Below are positions 1-4,623 of a stretch of 6,081 nucleotides of DNA, in pieces. The translations under genes were made by a program, and so were the position numbers. Source of the stretch: CAKOSP01 sp964372145 (GTDB lineage: Bacteria > Bacillota_I > Bacilli_A > RF39 > UBA660); assembly GCA_964372145.1 (NCBI GenBank), contig CAYJPM010000049.1:1-6081 (forward strand), written 5' to 3'. The notes under the pieces were generated by a model. The model saw only the letters and a list, made by a program, of their open reading frames with translations, did no database searches and was not told the DNA's origin. The stretch's first letter is position 1. Each line of letters starts with the position of its first letter.

Positions 1-1
1 T

Positions 2-634
2 TTAATTCAAGAAGGTAATATTGGTTTATTAAAAGCGGTTGATAAATTTGATAGTGAAAAAGGATATAAATTTAGTACATATGCAACTTGGTGGATAAGA
101 CAAGCAATTACTAGAGCTTTAGCAGATCAAGCTAGAACAATAAGAGTTCCAGTTCATATGGTAGAAACTATTAATAAAATGGCTAGAATTCATAGACAAT
201 TAACTCTAGAATATAATCGTGAACCTAGTGAAAATGAATTATCAAAAGCAATGAATTTATCAGTAGAAAAAGTTAGAGAAGTAATCAAGATAAGTCAAGA
301 ACCAGTTTCATTAGAAACCCCAATTGGGGAAGAAGATGATTCTCATTTAGGTGATTTTCTAAAAGATGAAAGCACATTATCTCCAGAACAATTTGCAGAA
401 AATGAAATGTTAAAGGAAGAAATTAACCAAGTATTAATGAGTTTACAACCAAGAGAACAAGAAGTGTTAGAACTAAGATTTGGTCTTATTGATGGTACTT
501 GTCATACTCTTGAAGAAGTTGGTAAAAGATTTAGTGTTACTAGAGAAAGAATAAGACAAATCGAAGCTAAAGCTTTAAGAAAATTAAGACATCCATCTAG
601 AGCAAAAAAATTAAAAGATTTCTTAGGTGAATAA
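2..634 (+). CDS. rpoD: RNA polymerase primary sigma factor RpoD/SigA, 5'-truncated by the window edge
   Basis: Housekeeping sigma-70 factor that directs core RNA polymerase to vegetative promoters. The reading frame is open from base 2, so the 210 visible residues are the C-terminal part of the gene; the ATG at 158 is internal. The fragment opens in region 2 (LIQEGNIGLLKAVDKFD), continues through the -10-reading region 2.4 (FSTYATWWIRQAITRA, with the paired tryptophans that help melt DNA), region 3, and region 4 with its helix-turn-helix (LEEVGKRFSVTRERIRQIEA) that reads the -35 element, and ends with the usual KALRKLRHPSRAKKLKDFL tail. Conservation is so high that the identification is essentially certain. 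In this group dnaG usually lies upstream, outside the window. The TAA stop is one base before the trmK ATG, so the two are probably one operon. Nothing is odd apart from the truncation. Confidence 0.98.
   Translation, partial: LIQEGNIGLLKAVDKFDSEKGYKFSTYATWWIRQAITRALADQARTIRVPVHMVETINKMARIHRQLTLEYNREPSENELSKAMNLSVEKVREVIKISQEPVSLETPIGEEDDSHLGDFLKDESTLSPEQFAENEMLKEEINQVLMSLQPREQEVLELRFGLIDGTCHTLEEVGKRFSVTRERIRQIEAKALRKLRHPSRAKKLKDFLGE
625..630 (+). promoter_or_regulatory. Ribosome binding site AGGTGA that decides the trmK start
   Basis: AGGTGA lies 5 nt before the ATG at 636, inside the last codons of rpoD. A GTG at 627 is in frame with trmK, but it would sit on top of this site and have no better one upstream, so ATG 636 is preferred. 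Nearly the same sequence (AGGTGATAATATG) precedes the minus-strand gene at 1517. Confidence 0.6.
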
Positions 635-635
635 T

Positions 636-1262
636 ATGTATAGTTTTAGAATTAAAACTATAGCATCATTAATTGATAAGGACGAAGTAGTATTAGATGT
701 AGGTACTGACCACGCATATCTACCAATATATTTATTAAAAAATAATATAGTTAAAAGTGCATATGGATCAGATGTATCAGAAAATGTTATAAAAATAGCT
801 AAATCTAATGTTATGAAAAATAAGTTAAGCAGTAAAATAAAAATAATATTAAGTGATGGTTTAAAAGATGTTGAATTTAATTATACTACTTTAGTAATCG
901 CAGGAATGGGATTTAGTACAATTAAAAAAATACTTAGAAGTGGAAAACTACCTAAAAATTTAATTATTCAAACCAATAGTGACCATGATAAATTAAGAAG
1001 ATATATGAATTTAAAAGGTTATAAAATCAAAAAAGAACTTACTATTCTAGATAATAATAAATTTTATGTTATTATAAAATATATTAAAGGTTATGAATTC
1101 CTAAGTAAAAAATACATTTTATTTGGAAATTCATTAAATAAAAATTATTATAATTATTTAATTGATAAATATAATTTATTAATTAACAAAGTTCCAAACA
1201 AAAAAAGAAAAGAATTTGTAAAAAAAATAAATATTTTAAATAAATTATTGAAAGAATGTTAA
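636..1262 (+). CDS. trmK: tRNA (adenine(22)-N1)-methyltransferase TrmK
   Basis: SAM-dependent class I methyltransferase that makes m1A at position 22 of tRNA in Gram-positive bacteria; cytoplasmic. 208 residues, slightly short for the family (about 220-235). The N-terminal Rossmann domain is clear: motif I DVGTDHAYLP (residues 21-30), the acidic residue after strand 2 in GSDVSENVIKIA (44-55, D46), SDG (73-75), and the family-typical VIAGMG (87-92). LIIQTNSDHDKLRRYM (109-124) corresponds to the LILQPN...LR.WL block, followed by GYKIKKE and KFYVIIKY. The last 55 or so residues are Lys/Asn-rich and helical, matching the C-terminal coiled-coil domain. Deviations seen: GMGF in place of the usual GMGG, and QTN in place of QPN. 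It follows rpoD with a 1-nt gap, the normal Bacillota order, but the usual next gene (nif3/YqfO-like) is absent and a convergent gene follows. The 3' third is extremely AT-rich (about 12% GC over 1081-1260). Confidence 0.93.
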   Translation: MYSFRIKTIASLIDKDEVVLDVGTDHAYLPIYLLKNNIVKSAYGSDVSENVIKIAKSNVMKNKLSSKIKIILSDGLKDVEFNYTTLVIAGMGFSTIKKILRSGKLPKNLIIQTNSDHDKLRRYMNLKGYKIKKELTILDNNKFYVIIKYIKGYEFLSKKYILFGNSLNKNYYNYLIDKYNLLINKVPNKKRKEFVKKINILNKLLKEC

Positions 1263-1517
1263 AGTTGAATTGTTTTGTTCAACTCTTTTTTTTGGAGAAG
1301 TCTCAATATTTGTACCACTAGTATTACTCACAATGTTAGTAGAATTACTTCCTTTACTAAATTCTTTTACAATAGAAAACATATTCTTAGCATTTCCTAT
1401 CATTGGTTTTACTTCTCTATATATAGGAATAGCTTGGTTAACAATTCCAAGAGTTTTAGAAATTCCAGAAACAACTTTTCCAATTGTTAAACCAGTTGTA
1501 GCCCCAGTGCCAAACAT
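1245..1517 (-). CDS. yqfQ: Small YqfQ/VrrA-like protein, convergent with trmK
   Basis: 90-residue protein. Residues 10-53 (IGKVVSGISKTLGIVNQ, then AIPIYREVKPMIGNAKNM and FSIVKEF) fit the conserved core of the YqfQ/VrrA family as I remember it: a small hydrophobic segment with 'LG..NQ..P....KPM..NA...' spacing. The family has no firmly known biochemical role. The tail (54-90) is Ser/Asn/Thr-rich and looks disordered. In B. subtilis yqfQ lies a few genes from trmK, so the neighbourhood agrees. The start at 1517 is supported by AGGTGA followed by 4 nt and the ATG on the minus strand. Both strands are open here; this strand is chosen for its ribosome binding site, its plausible composition and the family match. 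Its end overlaps trmK by 18 bp and contains the trmK terminator. It diverges from the SpoVIF-like gene and shares a mirror-image promoter with it, suggesting expression in sporulation (inference). Family assignment is from pattern memory only. Confidence 0.62.
   Translation of the reverse strand: MFGTGATTGLTIGKVVSGISKTLGIVNQAIPIYREVKPMIGNAKNMFSIVKEFSKGSNSTNIVSNTSGTNIETSPKKRVEQNNSTLTFFQ
1263..1293 (+). terminator. Intrinsic terminator of rpoD-trmK
   Basis: A 7-bp stem, AGTTGAA (1263-1269) with TTCAACT (1278-1284), encloses an 8-nt loop. After one C comes a run of eight T (1286-1293). It begins one base after the trmK stop. The hairpin lies inside the 3' coding end of the convergent minus-strand gene, opposite codons for about residues 75-85. 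Read on the minus strand it has no T-run, so it should act mainly on plus-strand transcripts. Confidence 0.85.
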
Positions 1518-1531
1518 ATTATCACCTATAA

Positions 1532-1558
1532 TAGTATATTCATTCAGATTAATTTTGT
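1532..1558 (-). promoter_or_regulatory. Candidate sigma-K-like promoter for the YqfQ-like gene
   Basis: On the minus strand: AC (plus-strand 1557-1558), a 16-nt spacer, then AATATACTA (plus-strand 1532-1540). The sigma-K consensus known from B. subtilis is AC, 16-17 nt, CATAnnnTA; only the first C differs. The same bases can be read as ATAACA-N17-TATACT, a mediocre sigma-A promoter. Initiation would fall close to the ribosome binding site, giving a very short leader. Support comes mainly from the exact mirror-image copy on the plus strand. Confidence 0.4.
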
Positions 1559-1565
1559 TATAATA

Positions 1566-1592
1566 ACCTAATTATAATTTGTTCATATACTA
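1566..1592 (+). promoter_or_regulatory. Candidate sigma-K-like promoter for the SpoVIF-like gene
   Basis: AC (1566-1567), a 16-nt spacer, and CATATACTA (1584-1592) match the sigma-K consensus AC-N16/17-CATAnnnTA completely. In B. subtilis spoVIF is transcribed by sigma-K in the mother cell, so the match is biologically sensible. Caveats: AT-rich DNA gives chance matches, and the predicted start (about 1598) would fall within the Shine-Dalgarno AGGAGG. An alternative TATAAT at 1573-1578 would give a more ordinary leader but lacks a -35. Confidence 0.45.
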
Positions 1593-1596
1593 AACT

Positions 1597-1602
1597 AGGA
1601 GG
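1597..1602 (+). promoter_or_regulatory. Strong ribosome binding site of the SpoVIF-like gene
   Basis: A perfect AGGAGG, 5 nt before the ATG at 1608, is the strongest Shine-Dalgarno in the window and fixes the start of this small gene. Confidence 0.85.
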
Positions 1603-1607
1603 AACTT

Positions 1608-1853
1608 ATGAAGTTGAATGATGATTTATTTACTAAGATAGAGAAAAAAACAAAAGTGGATAAAGATACAATAATGTCTTTAGCAGAAAAAATAAACAAA
1701 GGGAATTTAAATGATAAAGGTACTATTTTAGAAGTAATAAATGTTTTAAGTAAAGCCACTGGAAAAGAAGTAACTGAAGAACAAAAAGAAAAAATAATTA
1801 ACAAGATAGCAAAAGATGAAATACCAAAAAATGTAGATAAAATGTTTAAATAA
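1608..1853 (+). CDS. spoVIF: Stage VI sporulation protein F-like (SpoVIF) small protein
   Basis: 81-residue, highly charged, predicted all-helical protein without signal peptide or membrane segment. The pattern FTKIEKKTKVDKDTIMSLAE (residues 8-27), then GNLNDKGTILEVINVLSKAT (32-51), GKEVTEEQKEKIINKI (52-67) and IPKNVDKMF matches, from memory, the SpoVIF (YjcC) family: 'F..IEKKT.V....+..LA.....AN..DE..VR..++.++...+K.V..E.E..I+..I'. In B. subtilis SpoVIF (about 86 residues) is made late in the mother cell and is needed for proper coat assembly and spore resistance. Length, charge and order of motifs agree. It is monocistronic: its own divergent promoter and AGGAGG site upstream, a terminator straight after the stop. 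Presence of spoIVA 2.8 kb downstream supports a sporulating organism. An alternative is another small helical sporulation protein. Confidence 0.78.
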   Translation: MKLNDDLFTKIEKKTKVDKDTIMSLAEKINKGNLNDKGTILEVINVLSKATGKEVTEEQKEKIINKIAKDEIPKNVDKMFK

Positions 1854-1880
1854 AAATACTATTAATTTAGTATTTTTTTT
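1854..1880 (+). terminator. Intrinsic terminator of the SpoVIF-like gene
   Basis: An 8-bp stem, AAATACTA (1854-1861) with TAGTATTT (1868-1875), encloses a 6-nt loop and is followed by a run of T ending at 1880 (eight T from 1873). The A-rich left arm begins directly after the TAA stop. The core AATACT...AGTATT is reused in the terminator at 4537-4561. Confidence 0.85.
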
Positions 1881-1888
1881 GTTATAAT
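1880..1888 (+). promoter_or_regulatory. Sigma-A extended -10 promoter for the envelope operon
   Basis: TGTTATAAT is a perfect extended -10 (TGnTATAAT), starting in the last T of the preceding terminator. No convincing -35 is seen at 17 nt, which an extended -10 can tolerate. Initiation is expected near 1895, leaving a leader of about 18 nt that contains AGAGGT (1900-1905), 7 nt before the ATG at 1913. Confidence 0.6.
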
Positions 1889-1912
1889 TATTATCATAAA
1901 GAGGTAAAAAAA

Positions 1913-2488
1913 ATGAAGATAAAACAAATAATATTAATTATAATATGTACAGTATTTATATGTGGATGTAATAATGAAGAAACTAATACTAAAGATAATT
2001 CTAATGAAACATCATATTCTGAACTAATAAATTATGAAGAAGCACTAGAACTTTTTGAAGAAGGTATGGAAGCAGAAGTGTTAGATGTAGAAACTGGTAT
2101 TACTTTTAATGTAAGAAGAGTAGTAGGTGGTTACGAAACGCTTGCCGATGTTGAAACACTTACACAAGAAGATACAGATAAATTATTGGAAGCAGCTGGA
2201 GAATGGGGGATCATAAGAAGGTCTGTCATAGTTACAATTGGTGACCATAAAATCGCAGCTTCGATATCACCATTTTATCATTCAGGTGATGAAAATTATG
2301 CATATGGAGAAATAATAGATAATAGAAGCGGAGCGACTGGTACAGGTATAAATTTAGATAGTATCAGAGACAATGGTATGATTGGTGTAGTAGATATTTA
2401 TTTTTATAATAGTTTAACTCCAGGTATTAATAGAATAGATGAAAGACATCAAGAAATGGTTTTAGAAGCATATGACTACAAAGGTTAA
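1913..2488 (+). CDS. Lipoprotein with a surface domain found in Bacillota exported proteins
   Basis: 191 residues. A lipoprotein signal peptide (MKIK, hydrophobic stretch 5-18, lipobox ICGC with lipidated C19) places it on the outer face of the membrane; residues 20-45 form an acidic, Asn-rich linker. Residues 53-187 resemble, from memory, a domain of unknown function at the C-terminus of secreted Bacillales/clostridial proteins, often behind LysM or peptidoglycan-binding modules: EVLDVETGITFNVRRVVGG, ADVETLTQEDTDKL, WGIIRRSVIVTIG, IAASISP, then NRSGATGTGINLDSIRDNGM and NRIDERHQEMV. Several histidines I expect in that domain are missing: TLADVE for .HADVE, GVVDIYF (158-164) for GHF[DC]IHF, and TPG for THG. 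The core is richer in GC (about 38% over 2101-2280) than its surroundings. First gene of a three-gene operon; its last 17 bp overlap the YibE/F gene. I cannot assign a reaction. Confidence 0.8.
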   Translation: MKIKQIILIIICTVFICGCNNEETNTKDNSNETSYSELINYEEALELFEEGMEAEVLDVETGITFNVRRVVGGYETLADVETLTQEDTDKLLEAAGEWGIIRRSVIVTIGDHKIAASISPFYHSGDENYAYGEIIDNRSGATGTGINLDSIRDNGMIGVVDIYFYNSLTPGINRIDERHQEMVLEAYDYKG

Positions 2489-3584
2489 ATTTTTAATTTC
2501 ATTATTATTTTTATTAATACCTAACATTGTATTAGCAGAAAATACTAATATAAGTGAAGAATTTCAAACAGATATATATGTTGCTAAAGTAATTGAAGTA
2601 TTAGATGAAACAAATTATAATGACACATTAGTTCAAACTTTAAAAATAGAATTGATAAGTACTAAATTTAAAGGTGAAATAGATGAAATTAAAAATACAC
2701 TTACTGGAAATGAAAATGACATTCCACTAGAGTCAGGTGATAAAATAAATGTAATCGCAGTTGAAGAAAATGGAGAAAATAGTTTTTATTTTCATAGTTA
2801 TGAAAAATCTAATTCTTATATATTATTAATGCTAATCTTTATAATAATAATATTAATATTAGGTAAAATAAAAGGTTTTAAAGCATTAATATCACTTGTA
2901 TTAACCATATTATTAATTATTTTTGGATTTATACCATTACTATTAAACGGTTATGATCCAATTATTTTATCAATATTAGTATGTATTATATCTACAATTT
3001 TCACATTTACAATTACAAATGGATTTACTAAAAAAACTTTAATAGCAATAATAGGTGTTATAGGTGGTCTACTATTTGCAGGTATAATAGCATTAATATT
3101 CAGTAATTTAATGCATTTAACTGGAGTAGCAGGTGAAAGTGAACAAATGCTTTTCTATTTACCTTATGATATAACATTTGATTTCAAGGGATTATTATTT
3201 GCAGGTATAATAATAGGAGCTTTAGGAGCTTGTATGGATGTATCTATGGAAATAACATCTTCACTAATGGAAATAAAATCACATCACCCTAAAATAAAAG
3301 ATAATGAATTAATAAAATCAGGATTTAATATTGGTAAAGATATAATGGGAACTATGGTTAATACTTTAATATTAGCATATACAGGAAGTTCACTTCCAAC
3401 AATATTATTATTCGTTGGGTTTGAAAAAAGTTTTAGTGAAATAATAAATTTAGAATCAATAGCTACAGAAATATTAAGAGCATTAGCGGGAAGTATCGGT
3501 TTATTAGCAACTATTCCAATTACCATATTTATATTTGTTTTATTACATAAGAAAAAGGAGAAGAAGAATGAAAAAGATATTTAA
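2472..3584 (+). CDS. YibE/F family multi-pass membrane protein
   Basis: 370 residues. A cleavable signal peptide (1-22, VLA before E23) is followed by a small beta-rich extracytoplasmic domain (23-113; AKVIEVLDE, QTLKIELIST, SGDKINVIAV) and seven hydrophobic segments at roughly 115-130, 136-157, 163-182, 189-212, 239-256, 293-315 and 336-358, ending in a Lys-rich cytoplasmic tail. The family hallmarks are plain: GALGACMDVSMEITSSL (249-265) and KSGFNIGKDIMGTMVNTL plus ILAYTGSSLP (282-309). YibE/F proteins are widespread in Bacillota and Actinomycetota; function is unknown, with transport often guessed. The start at 2472 overlaps the lipoprotein gene by 17 bp and has only a weak AGAAG 3 nt upstream, so translational coupling is likely. 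No later in-frame ATG keeps the signal peptide. Many relatives are split into YibE and YibF; here signal domain and membrane part are one chain. Confidence 0.9.
   Translation: MTTKVKFLISLLFLLIPNIVLAENTNISEEFQTDIYVAKVIEVLDETNYNDTLVQTLKIELISTKFKGEIDEIKNTLTGNENDIPLESGDKINVIAVEENGENSFYFHSYEKSNSYILLMLIFIIIILILGKIKGFKALISLVLTILLIIFGFIPLLLNGYDPIILSILVCIISTIFTFTITNGFTKKTLIAIIGVIGGLLFAGIIALIFSNLMHLTGVAGESEQMLFYLPYDITFDFKGLLFAGIIIGALGACMDVSMEITSSLMEIKSHHPKIKDNELIKSGFNIGKDIMGTMVNTLILAYTGSSLPTILLFVGFEKSFSEIINLESIATEILRALAGSIGLLATIPITIFIFVLLHKKKEKKNEKDI
3555..3560 (+). promoter_or_regulatory. Ribosome binding site AAGGAG that decides the start at 3568
   Basis: AAGGAG with 7 nt spacing to the ATG at 3568, within the Lys-rich tail codons of the YibE/F gene. 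An in-frame ATG at 3535 would add an Arg-rich 11-residue stretch before the signal peptide and lacks such a site, so 3568 is chosen. Confidence 0.75.
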
Positions 3585-4548
3585 ACTACTAATATGCATA
3601 ATGTTGCTACCTTTAAATATTTTAGCTTGTCCACATGTCGATTCAGAAGGAAGGCCTCATCTTCAAACATATAATAGTGATTATACAGAGATGGATATGC
3701 TTTATCCTCAAGATGGATATTTATATGTAAGAAATGTTACCATGACAACTGATAGTATATCTATAGGGGCACAAGAAGTAGATTTACTTAAAGAAACTTA
3801 TAGTTTTCCAATTTGTCAAGATAATGAAATATATTTAGCATTTTATTGGTTTTTAGATGAATCTTTAACACAAAGACCTCTTGAAGAACTAGATGTGGAA
3901 ACGGATGTAGAAAATACAACTAATATAAAAGTAACAAATGATACATATCAGTTAGATGTATATTTTGAAGATACTTATCATGAAGGTATGAAATATAAAA
4001 ATGAGTTTACAGAACAAATATTTTATGATGTGACAGTTGATAAGATAAATGATGATCAGTATTTAAATAATATAATTGATTCTAATGAGTTAACTGTTTT
4101 ATCAAACGATATACTTGATATATCATTTAGATTTAATATTGCTGAAATAATTGGTATGGATTATAAAACAGACTATCCTTCTATAAGTTCATTACATGAT
4201 AAAGTGTATGTAACTATGAAAAGTGAAACAGATATTACAGATATAGTTGCTATAAATTTAAAAAATAAGATAAATGTCGAATCGAATATTGAAGTTACTA
4301 AAACTACTGACGATTTATATACATTTGAAATTAGTGAACCAGGTATGTATATCTTAACAGAAAGAGTAACAACTTCAGTAGAAGATTCTATAGACTTAGG
4401 TATACAAGATGAAGTAGAAACTCTTACTCCCCAAATAAACGAAGAAGAAGAAAATAATAATTTAATATATATAATTATAGGAGTAAGTTTATTAATTACC
4501 ATTACAACAGGAATTATAATTTATAAAGTTAAAAAGAAAAATACTTAA
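3568..4548 (+). CDS. Uncharacterised exported protein with C-terminal membrane anchor
   Basis: 326 residues; I do not recognise the family. A signal peptide (MKK, hydrophobic 4-20) ends in NILAC: either ordinary cleavage near A20 or a lipobox-like ILAC with C21 lipidated. The ectodomain (about 22-290) is strongly acidic (estimated from composition), beta-rich by eye, with only two cysteines, C21 and C83, which could form a disulfide if C21 is not lipidated. Near its end, YTFEISEPGMYILTERV (271-287) resembles the closing strand seen in many Gram-positive surface domains. A Glu/Asn-rich linker precedes one transmembrane helix (about 299-319) and a KVKKKNT tail inside the cell. The layout is that of a type I membrane protein; no LPxTG-type sortase motif precedes the helix. 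It overlaps the YibE/F gene by 17 bp with a good AAGGAG site, and its stop codon lies in the loop of the operon terminator. Context suggests a partner of the lipoprotein and YibE/F protein (inference). Confidence 0.82.
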   Translation: MKKIFKLLICIMLLPLNILACPHVDSEGRPHLQTYNSDYTEMDMLYPQDGYLYVRNVTMTTDSISIGAQEVDLLKETYSFPICQDNEIYLAFYWFLDESLTQRPLEELDVETDVENTTNIKVTNDTYQLDVYFEDTYHEGMKYKNEFTEQIFYDVTVDKINDDQYLNNIIDSNELTVLSNDILDISFRFNIAEIIGMDYKTDYPSISSLHDKVYVTMKSETDITDIVAINLKNKINVESNIEVTKTTDDLYTFEISEPGMYILTERVTTSVEDSIDLGIQDEVETLTPQINEEEENNNLIYIIIGVSLLITITTGIIIYKVKKKNT

Positions 4549-4561
4549 TAGTATTTTTTTT
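4537..4561 (+). terminator. Intrinsic terminator of the envelope operon
   Basis: A 9-bp stem, AAAAATACT (4537-4545) with AGTATTTTT (4550-4558), has the 4-nt loop TAAT (4546-4549) that contains the TAA stop of the preceding gene, followed by T to 4561. The stem is therefore partly coding. The sequence is nearly the same as the terminator at 1854-1880. Confidence 0.85.
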
Positions 4562-4565
4562 AGTG

Positions 4566-4593
4566 GAATAAAAAATATAATTATACATAAATT
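4566..4593 (+). promoter_or_regulatory. Candidate sigma-E-like promoter of spoIVA
   Basis: CATAAATT (4586-4593) agrees with the sigma-E -10 consensus CATACAnT except for one base, and GAATAAA (4566-4572) is a partial match to the -35 (KMATATT) with a 13-nt spacer, a little short. Initiation near 4600 would leave about 24 nt of leader. In B. subtilis spoIVA is transcribed by sigma-E in the mother cell. The AT-rich spacer (4562-4623) makes chance matches likely, so this is tentative. Confidence 0.38.
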
Positions 4594-4623
4594 TAAGTAG
4601 TAATAAAGAAAGAGTTGGTGTTT

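Noticed and set aside
1217..1249. Minus-strand terminator for the YqfQ-like gene
   Set aside because: A T-rich stretch and a 5-bp all-AT stem can be drawn inside the trmK coding region, but it is too weak to separate from the AT-rich background.
1270..1563. Plus-strand open frames of 97 and 71 codons opposite the YqfQ-like gene
   Set aside because: They start inside the trmK terminator loop, have no ribosome binding site, and their hydrophobic translation is the shadow of the minus-strand gene, which has a good site and a family match.
1595..1804. Minus-strand 69-codon frame opposite the SpoVIF-like gene
   Set aside because: No ribosome site; Phe/Ser-rich shadow of a Lys/Glu-rich helical gene that has a perfect AGGAGG and a recognisable pattern.
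3284..3526. Minus-strand 80-codon frame
   Set aside because: Lies wholly within the conserved signature region of the YibE/F gene; a complementary-strand shadow.
4173..4502. Minus-strand 109-codon frame
   Set aside because: Inside the third operon gene, Ser/Ile/Val-rich as expected for a shadow, no start signals.
4430..4548. LPxTG-type sortase signal at the end of the third operon gene
   Set aside because: The hydrophobic helix and basic tail fit, but no LPxTG or clear variant stands before the helix; TPQIN is not a convincing match.
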